Counted from the stretch's first letter, positions 22,165-33,848 are shown. The stretch: DNA of 64,000 nt from Pollenia angustigena (GCA_930367215.1 OV884058.1:165646478-165710477); one strand, 5' to 3'. Notes: generated by a model not told the origin, from the sequence alone. Numbers and translations are program-made.

Positions 22165-24092
22165 AACAAGTAAACGTGCTATATTTGGCTATGCCGAATC
22201 TAATATACCCTTCACCACGATGGGATAAGAACAAAAAGTTATAAACATAAATAACGTTCTTTAAATACACAGAAAAAATTATTTTTCCAATTGAAACAAA
22301 AAATTTGTAGAATCAAACAATTTTTTGTCTGAAATCGGTCCTATAAACAAATTCGCATATTCAAACAATTTATTTGCATTTTGTTTATTGAAAAAAACAC
22401 TGATTTTTTCAAACAAATAATTTAACTGAATCAAACAAAAAGTTTACTGAAATTCATATACGAAATTTCAAAATCAAAAAAAAAAGGTTTTGATGCGCAC
22501 ACAAGCAGGCACTGTATTAGAAGATGATGGCAGAGAGAGCAGAGCAGAGCGGCCGGCTGGCTTTGAGACACATTTTTTTGTTGGAATAATTTTTGAACGA
22601 AGTCTTTTTTATACCCTTCACCGAAGGTAGAAAGGGTATATATAACTTTGTCATTCCGTTTGTAATTTCTACAATATTGATCCTACACCCTATAAAGTAT
22701 ATATATTCTGGGTTCTTATGAAAAGCGAAGTTCAAAACCGGTTGTCCGTCTGTCCGTCTGTCTGTTGAAATGGGTTTTCCGAAGCCCCCAGAAATTATGG
22801 GGACTTGGTTGGGGAATCTTTATGTCAGGTATTCTTATTATAATTTTGCTATTGAAATTCAGCCAGATCGGTCCACAAATGGCTGAGATATGAGCAAAAA
22901 ACCACGACTACCTCTAATTTTTCCCAAAAATCCCTTGTTGTTGTTGTATTTTTATTGCTTTTTTCTGTATATCTGGAGAACGGTAAGAGCCAAAGTTTCC
23001 AAATTAGGTACACACATTTAGGTTGTCAATACACACCACCCTACAAAATGTGGGCGGGATTGGAGAAGTGGGCGTGGTACCTCCCGTACAAAAAAAATTA
23101 AAAATTGTATAAAAACCTAAATTTTAGGGCTGTCATATGTCCTATGGATATGACTTATATACCAAAATATCGGAAATTTTTAGTAGAACATATTTTATAA
23201 AAAACTCGGGAAAATCGGTTCAGATACAAAAAAGTTATGACCAAAAATAATTTTATTTTTTTTAAATACCCATTTTCGGTAACCATGGATCTTCCCGAGT
23301 CCAAGTTTTATAACACAAATAAATGGTAAATTTCTTGCTAAACACGTCGGTATATAAATCTGTCAAATCGGTTAAATAATGGCTGAGTTATAATCAAAAT
23401 ACTGAAATCCCAAAAGTTACTCTTTTTTATAATTAAGTTTGTTTTTTTTTTTAGTTAAGTTTGCTTAAATATATGTACATATATGTAGGTATATATACAT
23501 ATATGCCTATAAGCCAATTTAATGGAAATTTTATTTTTAAGCACGTTGGTATATAAATCTGCCAAATCGGTTAAAAATGGTTAAGTTATGTGCAAAATAC
23601 TCCAAAAAAGGACTAAAAACATTAACATTTTTATAAAAACTAAAATTTTAGAGCTGTATTATGACCTATTCATACGTTTTAGATATCAAAATATCGGAAA
23701 TCTTTAGAAAAACTCGGAAACTTAGAAAAAAAGTAATGTCAAAAATATAGTTTTTTTTTTTAATACCTATTTTCGTGAACCATAGAACTTCCCGACTACA
23801 AGTTTTATCACCAAAGTAAATGGTAATTTTATACTTTAAGATGTCGGTATGACCAAATACTGAAATTCGATCAAAACTTAACGTGCTATATATTAATTAA
23901 ACTTTTAATATATTTAATAGCACGCAATCATGTGCAAATAATTAAATAAAACTAAACGATATATATTTTATAAATATACATGTACATATACATATATTTA
24001 AATATATATATAAACTTCTGTTCTTTCCAAACCATGGTGAAGGGTATATAAGATTCGGCATAGCCGAATATAGCACTCTTACTTGTTTATAC
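22165..24092. repeat. Dispersed fly repeat with long inverted ends
   Basis: The left block contains GGCTATGCCGAATCTAATAT then ACCCTTCACCA. The right block is its reverse complement at 24036-24092. Inside are the motifs GTCATTCCGTTTGTAATTTC, CTATAAAGTATATATATTCT and GTCCGTCTGTCCGTCTGTCTG-like runs, and two diverged direct copies of a block containing GTATATAAATCTG(T/C)CAAATCGGTTA (about 23350 and 23550). Parts of the same family recur at 25321-25620, 31640-31910, 45549-45760 and 53544-53700. It is non-coding and the mechanism of spread is unclear. Confidence 0.6.
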
Positions 24093-24724
24093 ACACAATG
24101 TTTATCGTCATCACTCACTGTTGCTGTATCCTTTCCTTTGCTAATGAAGAAGAAATGTAACCCAAAAACGGCGACAGACCGACTCGATATGTTTTTCGTC
24201 ATCATTATATTTTTGTATTTGATGTATTTAAGCAAACAGTTTTGAAAAAATTGAATACGGGATTTTTTTTTTTTTTTTTTTAACCAACTTTGAAACCAAT
24301 TAAAAATTTATTTTGTTTCTTATAATGTTGTTTCTGTTGTTTTTTTACCTGTTAATTTTTGTTTTTTTACTTCAAACCTCTTCATCTTTCTTACTGTTGT
24401 ACTTTTTTAAGTGTCCAAAAATAGACTGCATGTGTTTTTTGTTGTAGTTCTTATATTTCACATTAGGAAGTGTTGCTTACGATCAAATTAAAATATGCAA
24501 AAAAAAACAACATTAAAAAAGGTTTAATATTTCATACAAAATTATGAAAACTTGAAACCAATAACGCGTGTATTATATTTTTGAATGGTTGTCAACATTT
24601 TTGTTGGTTAAATAAAAATCAAACAAAAATTTTAATTGAATCAGTAAAAAAATTTGTATAAATTAAAAAAAAATTCAAACAAGCGTTTGTTTGAAAATAA
24701 TTCGCCAATAATTTTTTCTGTGTA
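22266..24724. mobile_element. Composite CACAG-ended MITE carrying the dispersed repeat
   Basis: TACACAGAAAAAATTATT at the left is mirrored by AATAATTTTTTCTGTGTA at the right. If TA is the duplicated target, the ends are CACAGAAAAAATTATT. Both subterminal regions are rich in TCAAACAAA-type motifs, which supports one element. Much of the interior is the dispersed repeat described at 22165-24092, whose left end lies just outside this element, so the order of insertion is unresolved. The same CACAG ends bound the small element at 44488-44725. Confidence 0.5.
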
Positions 24725-25163
24725 GTTATAAATAAATATTAATTGAGCCACGCCAACTTTTCATTTCGTCATGCCGAAAAATATAAAAAAACAAAATTTA
24801 TATATGTACCTAAGCCCGTTTCCTCCTTTCCCAAAGTTGATGTTTAAAATTCGTTTTATAATCTTAAAATCGTTTTTTAGAACATAAAAAAATTAAATAA
24901 AAAAAATTCAAAAAAGTTCTTTTTGGGATTCGAACTGGCAATATCATCAGTCTCAGGAGAGAACTTATTAACTCGTAGCCGTATGCTTTTACTGAAGAAG
25001 CGTTAAATTAAAATATATTGAGTCTATGAGTTTGTTTCTTTATTTGAGCGGCATATCATATACATACATTAATGTGTATGTGTATGCATAAAATTAAACA
25101 CATTACAAATAAAATCCACCACTTGTAGTGAATGGTATAAAAAAACAACAAAAAAAAACACAT

Positions 25164-25274
25164 TACCAACACTGTATTACCACAGCCACTGTACGACTGT
25201 AGAAACCAAAATTGAATTGGTCTGTATGGTATGTTTATGTCGTTTTGGTAATACAGTGTTGGTATGGTAACGTC
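25164..25274. repeat. Foldback with 19-bp perfect arms
   Basis: TACCAACACTGTATTACCA (25164-25182) is mirrored by TGGTAATACAGTGTTGGTA (25256-25274). It sits at the edge of a dispersed-repeat copy and is probably a small insertion. Confidence 0.7.
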
Positions 25275-25320
25275 ACGTCTAATTAGACCTTTAAAGGAAA
25301 AAATTAGAGACAGTCGTGGT

Positions 25321-25620
25321 TTTTTACTCATATCTCAGCCATTTGTGGACCGATCTTGCTGAATTTCAATAGCAAAAAATTCCGGACCATATGTGACATA
25401 AATGTATAATAACCTGTCCCCCATCATATATGGGGTCTTCGGAAAATCCATTTCAACTGACAGACGGACAGAGGGACATCGTTAAATCAACTTCGCTCCT
25501 CATAAGGACCCATAATATATATATACTTTATAGGGTCTAACATCAATATCATAGAAATTACAAACCGAATGACAAACTTTTATATACCCTTTTCACCACC
25601 TGTGGTGAAGGGTATAATGA
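25321..25620 (-). repeat. Dispersed fly repeat, partial copy
   Basis: Reverse-orientation copy of the blocks seen at 22620-22930. It has CTCAGCCATTTGTGGACCGA, the CAGACGGACAGAGGGAC run, TATATATATACTTTATAGGG and ATTACAAACCGAATGACAAA, ending in a TATACCC ... GGGTATA inverted pair at 25592-25617. Confidence 0.7.
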
Positions 25621-26022
25621 CAAAAATTATTATATCTTTGTAGTTAAGTCTTAAGTGCACTTAAACAAAATGCAGTTAAGTCAAAACTACTGTAGTTACC
25701 TTTTGACAACAGCATTTTACACAAACAAAATGCCTGTTGTATTGAAAAGGCCCTTATCTTAACAATTGGTGTTAGTTAGTTTTGTTTTAAAGCAACAACA
25801 ATTTTCGTAGTGAGTTTCGTTAACATCCGTGTTGTGTATGTAAAAATGACGAAAAGTGTTCAGCCCCTGAGGGCATAGCGTGATTATATTATACAAACAA
25901 AATATACAAAAAATATAAAAACCCAAAATAAAAACAAATCATCAAATAAATTAAAAAAAACTTCCAACTCATTGAAGTCATTGTGTGCAAACACAAAAGA
26001 GCACAATTATTTAAGCTCTATA

Positions 26023-26153
26023 ATGCTGGGTACACACTATGCAACGCGTTTACGCAATTTAGTGACTTAAATTCATTTTCATTCATTCCAGATTGCATCA
26101 ACATCAAAATGCTCTGTTTTTTGAGATTGCATTGCACTGTGTGTACCCAGCAT
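26023..26153. mobile_element. Small MITE, 15-bp inverted ends
   Basis: The ends are ATGCTGGGTACACAC and GTGTGTACCCAGCAT, perfect over 15 bp, and TGCA-rich sequence follows on both sides. The 131-bp unit is non-coding. Target duplication is ambiguous. Confidence 0.65.
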
Positions 26154-26505
26154 AACATGAATAGACAAGGGATGCCAGATTGATTTTGACCTTTTTCGCC
26201 AAATGCAATGTCAAAAATTGCCAAACGCGAAAGCCTATATTTTTTTAGTTTTTGACAGTAACATATATATTGTGTATATTGTTAAAAATATTTTTTTTAA
26301 ATCCTAAAAAAAATGGGGCCGAATCCCTCGATATCGCCAAAAATTAAAAAAAAATCGCCATAATAAATATTTTGTTAAATTTTTATGAAGAACAAACTAA
26401 AAATTATAAGTAAACACAAAAAAGGTACAATATTTGATATTAAATAGTTTATAGTAGTCTACTTAAAACAACAAAAAAAAAATTTTACAGTTAAGTTCTA
26501 TTATA

Positions 26506-27553
26506 CATCCCAGTAAAAAATTTTAAGGTTTTGGGAAGCAAGAAAAGTACAAGAGCGCTGATATATGCGCTGGCTATTACATACTACTTAGAAGCAACAG
26601 GGAAACGAAAACCATTGAAGTCAATTTTTAATATAAGTAAATGAAAATTATTTAATAGCTTCGCATAATCCCTTATAAGTAAGCAGGTTGTAAGGAAGTA
26701 GTTGAAATGATTATTTAAAAGAAAAAATTTATGACCAAAGTTCAAAGTGCTTCTGTTAATCCCTTACATGGAAGCACGTTGTATTGCAATGATTTCAAAA
26801 TGTGTTTACGATTATTCCCGACATGTAATCGAAAACAAGAGATGCTTAAAATTACTTCTTTTTTATTACGCAATCAGTCAGCAAATTGTTTTTGACACAG
26901 AGTATACAGAGGCGTCACGAGACAGAAAATATTGTGTTTTTTCTGTCTTTTTCTTCGAAAGCTGCCCTTTTTGCGTTTTTTGTTTTGATTATGCAATTTG
27001 TGTAGATAGTAGCGGCCTGTTTTTACGCATTGTCACTTCACTAACAAAAAACGTTTTCTTTCTCTTTCTTCGAAAGCTGCCCTAGCAAATGATCTAGGCA
27101 TTTTTCATACGTCACTTTTTTCATCTCTGTATACTTTGTGGTTTTTGAGCAGAGAGGTCGCAAGGAAATTTTTGTGTGGTCAATTACTAGATTTGTTGTT
27201 GTTTTCTTTTTAATTTGCGTACAGTTTCGTTCTATTTTAAAAATTACATATTAACTGTGTTGTGTGTTTGTTTTGCTTTTTGTTCTTTTGCATAAGTTTT
27301 TGTGTTGCGCTTCTTGTATACAGTATAGAAGCAATTAATCAAAGGTATGAAAGCTGCGGTATTTGGAAGAGCTATTCCTTCACGGAATAATGTAAGCCAT
27401 GAAAAACGCAGTGATTTTACAAAAAAGTAGCGCTTCCAAGTGGGAATTCGCCATATAAAAATCATGCCTCTTGTAAGCAGGTTTGTAAGGGGGAATTGTG
27501 CTTCTCTCCCTTACAAACCTGCTTACCAGTAAGCACCATTTTTTACTGGGATG
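26506..27553. mobile_element. TA-flanked element with CATCCCAGTAAAAAAT ends
   Basis: CATCCCAGTAAAAAAT is mirrored at the right end and TA lies just outside both ends (26504-26505, 27554-27555), fitting a Tc1/mariner-type non-autonomous element of 1048 bp. A TAAGCAGGTTTGTAAGG motif is present near both ends, and on the right it forms a hairpin. A CTTCGAAAGCTGCCCT block occurs twice inside (about 26954 and 27068). No transposase frame was recognised. Confidence 0.65.
27473..27526. repeat. Perfect 19-bp hairpin in the nested element
   Basis: GTAAGCAGGTTTGTAAGGG (27473-27491) pairs with its exact reverse complement at 27508-27526 across a 16-nt loop. Confidence 0.85.
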
Positions 27554-28418
27554 TATCAAACACGCTTTACTCCCTTTCTGTCCCCTTTTTTTGATTTCAT
27601 TGTCAGGGAATTAAATTTAATTAACAAAGTTAGAAAAGAAGTGCAGCATGTACTTTTTTCATTCATATTATTTATACCGTTTAATAACGCCTCAAATATT
27701 TCGTATTTCATTCTACTTCTAAAGCGAGTTCAAGTGGAGCTCCTTATTTAAAATACGTTTTCAACACAGGCATTATTAATTAGAACTACCAGCATGTAAA
27801 GAATAGCCATTGCAAGTCCTTCAAAATGGAACTTACCTGCCGTATCCTTTAAAATTTTAGCCAAAAGTTATTTAAATTAGATGGAATATCATCACTAAAA
27901 TACTACTTCCAATAAACAAACGGTATTTTATCCATTGTACTTAACAACAACGAATTTTGCTTGTGATAATAAATTGCCACATTTTATAATTGAAAAATGT
28001 TCTTAAACTTTAAATACGTATAACCACGGTTTAAGGAGTACTATTTATTAATTCTTTTAAGAGCATTCTAAAATATGAAAAGCAATTTTATCGTAGATTT
28101 TGAATATCTTCATCAGCCATTTGAAAAATACTTTATTGACTATACTGATGAATGCCTCAAATTTCATACTAAAATTAAAATAATATTATTTTTTTTGTTT
28201 AAATTTTAAGAATTTCAAAAAAGTCAAGGCTCATCAAAAAAAGTCAACATAATCGCCAACTATTTTATAAATCGCCGAAAACTCACCATGTCGCCAAATC
28301 GATAATTAGGTCGCCAAACAGGTTTGAAAATCACCAAGTTTGGCGAGAAATCGCCACATCTGACAACCCTGAAATACACCTGTGTTGAATAAACTTTGTT
28401 TGTGTAGAGCAACAGTTT

Positions 28419-28781
28419 CCCTGCAAATAATCGGACCAGTCCAGACACGCATGTAAAGAGTAGCCTACAAGGAACCAGGACTAGTCCAAAAGTAACCCAA
28501 ACGCATGGAAAAAACATGGTATATTTAACATTGCGATGTCCTAGGGGAGGACCATATTACCCAGCTTTGGACTACTAAGGAGTAGTTTTAAAACTACTCC
28601 ATGGTATACACAAGACGATTAGTTTTGAAGTCGTTTAAAAACGAAAGCATGTCGCTAAAAAAAAAGAAAAAACAAACACTTTTTAATAATGGCATGGTCC
28701 ATGCTTGCATAACATCGGACCAGTCCATGGAGGAGTCCATTTTATTAATATAGATCAGGTGGTCCAATATTATTTGCAGGG
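28419..28781. mobile_element. MITE with CCCTGCAAATAAT ends
   Basis: The 13-bp CCCTGCAAATAAT is perfect at both ends, followed by TCGGACCA or ATTGGACCA, so pairing continues with a small indel. The interior contains several GGACCAGTCC / GGACTAGTCC-type motifs and a central palindrome around GAGTAGTTTTAAAACTACTC. CCC-starting ends with TT-rich flanks could be a decayed piggyBac-type site, but TTAA is not intact on either side. Confidence 0.7.
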
Positions 28782-29961
28782 TTAGCTGAAATTTGCAACA
28801 TGTTGTCTACACAAATTTGCGATAAAAAATGTCAAAACTAGGTACTTCCACTTGATCGGGAATAAAACACCATGAATTTTCATGAAATAAAATTTATTTT
28901 ATTTTTGTAAAAGATGCAGTTTAATGATTAAGTACTACAACTGGGAAGTACTTGTTGATTTAAATTATTTATGAATTTTTTGAGTTCAAAAATTGTATAA
29001 TTAAACGAAAAAAAAGTGTTTCCACTTGTGCCTCAATAACACCAAAAGTAATGGCTTAGTCAAAAACTGATATTAGAAAGACTTTAATCTGGCGTAGTTT
29101 AAATTTGTTGACGGGTTTCATAACAAAATCGAGTACGTTGTTACCAAGTTACGAAAAGATGTATGGAGCAGCCACTTCGAAAATCTCAAATTTTAGAAAA
29201 AAATTTAAAAAAAAAACATTACCATAGATTTTGATATGATGATGATTTTTGTCGTTAGGTCACTATAGCGGATCAAACAAAATATAGTGTTTATTCAGAG
29301 AATTTTAGCTTGTTGCATAGTGGAATCATTAAAAAACAAATGACTAAGAAAATTGTATTATCTTGCATTATGCCAGCTGCTAAACATGTTCAGGCATATT
29401 TTGCATAATTTCTAACAAGTGATTCCCTGAAATACAAATAGAATAAATTATCTTTCTATTTAATACAAACCATATTCTAAATTTCTTTCATTATGATGAA
29501 TTACAGGGTGTGTATTTCAAATAATTTTTTTTTCACTGGCCTGAGAAACAACTTAATAAATTCTTTATAATTCTTTTTTACAATATTTATTTTAAAATGC
29601 AATTGCATTCAATATGCAAATTGCAGTTCGCTCACATAAACAATTCATTTGAAAATAAAATTTATTGATTTCATACTTAAAAAAATGTGTTAAAAGTTGC
29701 ATGTTACATGTTATTGTTTTGTATGCAAGAGATAACGTTTAAAAGTTATTTTTTTTAGATTATTTCCAATAAATATAAGTAAAAAAAAAACATTAATAAT
29801 AATGATTTAATAACAACGTAGCGACCAAAAAAAATCAAATAAACTAGCATAATTTTCATGAGTGTAATAAATATTCCTGCAAGTATTTGTACTTAAGTCG
29901 TATATCAACTGCAGTGGCGTGTAATTCTAAGTAAAATTGTTTACATATGTGTACTATTATA
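28782..29961. other. AT-rich spacer, no gene seen
   Basis: No element ends, RNA gene or credible coding frame were identified in this 1.2-kb stretch. Confidence 0.45.
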
Positions 29962-29963
29962 TA

Positions 29964-30117
29964 CAGTGTAACCTCCTTAAATGGACACATGTCTAAAGAG
30001 GATACCTTCTTTTGACGAGCACTGTTGTATTTCATAAGGAAAACTTTGAATTGTGTCCCCTTAGTACGAAACTTTTGCAATGGTTTCTTCGGTGTCCGGT
30101 CATGAGATATTCCACTG
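29964..30117. mobile_element. Tiny TA-flanked MITE, CAGTG ends (pogo/Tc1-type)
   Basis: The left end CAGTGTAACCTCCTTAAATG and the right end read inward CAGTGGAATATCTCATGACC share CAGTG and a GGACAC block at the same distance. TA flanks both ends. A CAGTG.AACCTC terminus is common among pogo/Tigger-type elements. It is 154 bp and non-coding. Confidence 0.55.
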
Positions 30118-30119
30118 TA

Positions 30120-31356
30120 CACTTATGTGTGTATACATTTCTGTTTATATAGGAAATTTAAAGAACATTTATGTCTTTTTTTTTAGTTTTACCACTGTTG
30201 CGCATGCTTACGTGTCAAAATGTTTGAATTGTTTAAAAAAAATTCAAGTACTTAAAGATACAAATACATATTTTTTGTATTTGTAAGAGTGTGTTTTCGT
30301 TTGTATGAGTGTTGGTAAATTAATTTACATATGAATAAAACTTTTAATTTTTTAATTTTTTTTTTTTTTTTCTTAAGAATTACAGTGGGTGTAAATGTAT
30401 GGTATACATCGCCAAAAGCCCACATAAAATTAATACTTAGATACTTGTGTTATTAACCATATACTCAATCCACTGACTAATGACAAAAAATAAAAACAAC
30501 AAGAATTTCAAATAATTTTTTGAATAGGAATAAAACTATAACATATTCAAAGATGAAGAAGAAGCATCCGATCCCATTGATTAGTTCAAACAAATAGAAA
30601 CCAGTTGTACACTCTATTTTAAGTTAAAACGTATTTATTGTTAATAAAACTGTTTAACAAAATCCAAATATTTTATTAAATAACACACGTTTTAACGGAG
30701 ATTTATGTTAATTAGTACAAGGAACATTTTTGGGGAATATTTAAGCCTTTATGTGTGGAAGTCTTCATTTGTAGCAATTTAGCAGAAAAAGTTGAATAAA
30801 AATAAATTTCCACGGCAACAGGGTCCGAAACTTTCAGTAGCTTCCTAAAAATCAATAATAAGCAGTTTTGGCTTCTTACACGTTAAAACAAATAATTTAC
30901 AGCACCCCGCAGACCGTACTTTTCCAAATGACCATCTGCTGGCCGGTAGTCTACAAACGTAGACACCATAAAAAATTTATGGAAATTCACATTGCTCTTT
31001 TACTCAACTCGAATTTTTTTGAATGGGGGATGTCGAAATGTACTTTTGCAAGTTTGTGTATGCCTGCGTGTGCTTTAGGGTTGCCAGATGGGATTGATTT
31101 GGCTTAATTGTTAAGCTTTTTCAATGAGTGTCAAGAATCAAGGAAAAATATCATTTACCAAGCTAAACCGGAATTTTAAAAATTGTTCCATTAAATTGTT
31201 AAGAAAATCAGGAAACAAAAACAATTATTGATCTATTTGGTATTTTGGGCTGCAGTTATAATGTATTTTGTCGGAAAGAGCTGTGGGAATTTGTATCCCA
31301 AGGAATTTTGAATTATTAGAAGAAGAATGTATAGCAGGAATATCAGACTCTATTTT
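30120..31356. other. Spacer with an orphan hAT-like end
   Basis: No gene was recognised. TAGGGTTGCCAGATGGGATT at 31077 looks like a hAT terminus, but no mirrored partner lies within several kilobases. The plus-strand frame at 30868-31107 runs across it and is not credible. Confidence 0.4.
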
Positions 31357-31560
31357 GTTTTTCTTTTATACCATAATCCATTCATTTGAAGCATCAATGT
31401 TGTCCTTAGAAAGCAGTTTTGGATTTACAGATATTATACGAAGTATCGGAGTAAAATTAAGTTCTTCTATCTCATATTGTGTGGGCGTTCCTGTACCAAA
31501 ACCGTGATATATAGAAGAAAGAGGTATTTTTTTATCTATAACTAGATTATTTTTTAAAGT
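31357..31560 (-). pseudogene. Unidentified short coding-like frame
   Basis: A minus-strand frame of about 66 codons has protein-like composition, with LVIDKKIPLSSIYHGFGTGT, then PTQYEIEELNFTPILRII and NIDASNEWIMV before a stop. After the stop the same frame continues with ESDIPAIHSSSNNSKFLGIQ. This pattern fits a decayed exon or transposon protein. No family was recognised. The plus-strand frame at 31268-31507 is its shadow. Confidence 0.3.
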
Positions 31561-31639
31561 TTATTTTATGCAAAAGTTGAAAAATAAAGTTCATAACGTA
31601 TAGCAAGACTTTTAAAAGTTAAGTTTTATGGGTAAAAAT

Positions 31640-31910
31640 TAGAGGCAGTCGTAATTTGTAGCGGATATCTCAGACATTTGTGGATCGATCTGGCTGAATT
31701 TCAATTGCAAGCTATTCCGGACTGTATAAAAACATATCTTCTGCAGAAAAGCCATTTTAACGTTTACGCGGACAGAAAAACTGACGGACGAATAGACGGG
31801 GATTGTTAAATCAACTCCGCATTTATTAGATCAATATTGTAAAAATAATAAACTTATATAAAAAACGAACTTACGTATGTATATCCATCCACCTGTGTTG
31901 GAGGGTATAA
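31640..31910 (-). repeat. Dispersed fly repeat, partial copy
   Basis: Reverse-orientation, diverged copy of the family at 22165-24092. It shows CTCAGACATTTGTGGATCGA, a GACGGACGAATAGACGG block, and a terminal region with GGAGGGTATAAATA. Confidence 0.6.
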
Positions 31911-32739
31911 ATAATATAAACATTTTTTTTTTTTTTTTTGTTAATTTAACCAAAATATTAATTGTAAAGAAAAATCAAGCTTTTTCTTTTAAATGCCAAG
32001 CTTTTTACCGATTTCGATCTGGGAAGCCTATTGTGCTTGCATATTTGACCTTATTATATTTTACAAATATGCATCAAAGTATAACACTCTCCTACTAATG
32101 TTTTTTTTTTTTTTTTTGATATGTGGACATAGTTTTCCATACAAATACATATCTGCTACAAATGTAGACATTCGACCTCCAATGTTTGTTTACAATCCCG
32201 AGCACATAAAGGGTAACCTAATAACTCTGCACTGTATGGGTATTATTTGCCCCTTTATAGAAAAAAGCCAAAAAGCAATAAATTGAGCTTTAATGGATTA
32301 AACAGTTCTACAAAAATATTTGTCCCGACATTCTTTTACAAGTCTTGTGTACTGTACTTTAAAGAAAAATACTTTTGTATAACAATTTTCAAGTTTTTAG
32401 TTTTATTATAATCGATATCGTAAAAATTTTAATATGACTTGCTGCCTTGCCTGATTTAAGAAAATGAAATCAGAATTTCGTGTGAGAAATTATATTGAAA
32501 GTTTAAACTAATCTGCATATTTTATTGTTGTTTTCAATAAAATTTCTTACACAAAATTCTACTGAAATGCTAAATAATTAGTAAAATTAAAAATGTGTTC
32601 AAAGATAAATTTCGTCGGTTCCCAAAATTGGTAATAAAATTAAATCAAAGTAATTTTCGTGGGAATACAAAATTTCAATTTACAAGAATTTGTTTGTCTT
32701 GCTTAAGTCCCAATTTTTATTCTTGATAAAAACACTGAA
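31911..32739. other. AT-rich spacer with a small inverted repeat
   Basis: T tracts lie at 31924-31939 and 32101-32117. Imperfect arms of about 30 bp, around GAGAAATTATATTGAAAG (32483) and CAATAAAATTTCTTACAC (32535), form a small foldback. No gene was seen. Confidence 0.4.
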
Positions 32740-32930
32740 ATTTATTGTTGAAGGGATAACAACAGGAAACTTCATCCAAAGATTTTAGAAATACTAAAGA
32801 TATTAAACAAATAAAACTATTAAGCGAATAAGAATTATAAGCAACAATTTTACTTGTAACATTATCAAAGCTTAAACAAAAACAACAACAATAAACAGTG
32901 AGTTTATGTTTTCTTACATTCCCCACTATT
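32740..32930 (-). repeat. Dispersed repeat, copy 2 (partner at 3417-3605)
   Basis: The reverse complement of this stretch matches 3417-3605, including TTGTTGTTGTTTTTGTTTAA, ATTCTTATTCGCTTAA and TCTAAAATCTTTGGATGAAG, with about 40 bp missing relative to copy 1. Confidence 0.65.
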
Positions 32931-33098
32931 AAAAAAAAAAAAATTTTTAATTTTAGGGATTATTTTGTATGCAAAAAATGTTCTGCGAATAATTTTAGCA
33001 TTGGCGTAGATACGAGTGCAGTTCCAAAATTAGTCGACCTAAGAAAAAAAAAAAACCAAAACAAGTTTGAGAAAATGTTCCTTTGCTTTTCAACATAA

Positions 33099-33369
33099 CT
33101 AGATGACCCGTGCGAATATTTCGCACCGTTAGTTGTAATTTTTGTAACATAAAATGAAAATAAGTAATAGAAATTTTAGTAACTTCAATACATTTTAAAG
33201 TATAATTTTTATCAATGAAAATATTAATTTTACAATTTCTAATTATTTTTCGTCATTAGTGTTAGAAATAAGCTTTAAAATGAGATATCATTCATTAAAT
33301 TTGATGCGGTGGTATGGGAGATATTTGCAACCGACAAAAAAAAGTGCTTTAGAAATAATATATATGATG
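33099..33369 (-). mobile_element. Short Helitron-like element (3' end well defined)
   Basis: Read on the minus strand, the 3' end is a perfect 7-bp hairpin (GTGCGAA, loop ATA, TTCGCAC; 33126 down to 33110), then GGGTCAT and terminal CTAG at 33099, followed by T. Hairpin, 11-nt spacing, CTRR end and insertion before T are Helitron hallmarks and match the second element at 44993-46745. The proposed 5' end, TCATATATATTATTTC near 33369, is less certain. At about 270 bp it is non-autonomous. Confidence 0.6.
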
Positions 33370-33389
33370 ATTTCCTTTTAGCTTAAAAG

Positions 33390-33720
33390 ACATTTCCCTG
33401 CCTTATTTAATAGCTTCGATACCCTGTTTTAAGCTAGAACTACCTATCTCCTTAAAAAAAGGTTGTTTATTGTTAGCAAATCTTTGCAGCTGAGTTAGCA
33501 TAAGCGAAAATGGTGCGTGATAAAGATTTTCGAAGTTGAATTCACTGGTTGACCCAAAAGGGAATGTGTTATTATTTTTTAGCCAAATGCGGCCGTTTTC
33601 ACTCATCATTTCAACGCTGCATTACGTTTTAGCATAATACTCGATGGCCTGTTTGTGCCTTCTATGGGAACGATTTTCCTATTCCAGTTCACTGCTTTGA
33701 TTGTTCCTTTGCTTTAGGTA
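33390..33720 (-). pseudogene. Unidentified coding-like stretch
   Basis: Reading on the minus strand, KAVNWNRKIVPIEGTNRPSS and IMLKRNAALK (about 33705-33610) end in tandem stops. A neighbouring frame continues with ENGRIWLKNNNTFPFGSTSE and HAPFSLMLTQLQRFANNK, ending near 33403. The composition suggests a former protein broken by one frameshift. It is wedged between a Helitron end and a Transib end. Family unknown. Confidence 0.3.
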
Positions 33721-33848
33721 TAATGTGGAGGACCTTTGTCTATTTATGGTTGCAAATGAAAGCAAAATATCGCAACGCCGCACACTGGGGATTTTTGTAT
33801 GGAGGTGAGGAAAAAAATATATGTATTTGTCAAAAAATATAATGATTT

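Larger units (their letters stand above)
26167..28371. mobile_element. Old hAT-like element, with a second element nested inside
   Basis: The right end read inward is CAGGGTTGTCAGATGTGGCG and the left is AAGGGATGCCAGATTGATTT. The flanking octamers GAATAGAC and AAATACAC agree at 6 of 8 positions, as expected for an old 8-bp duplication. Clusters of TCGCCAAA-like motifs occur inside both ends (26190-26360 and 28250-28360), typical of hAT subterminal sites. No transposase was recognised. About half the length is the nested element at 26506-27553. Confidence 0.6.

Noticed and set aside
24925..24995. tRNA-like sequence on the minus strand with CCAGTTCGAATCCC
   Set aside because: The T-stem does not pair properly and no cloverleaf can be drawn. 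At most another SINE-like remnant.
31076..31096. hAT-like terminus TAGGGTTGCCAGATGGGATT
   Set aside because: No mirrored end or 8-bp duplication was found in the surrounding kilobases, so no element can be delimited.
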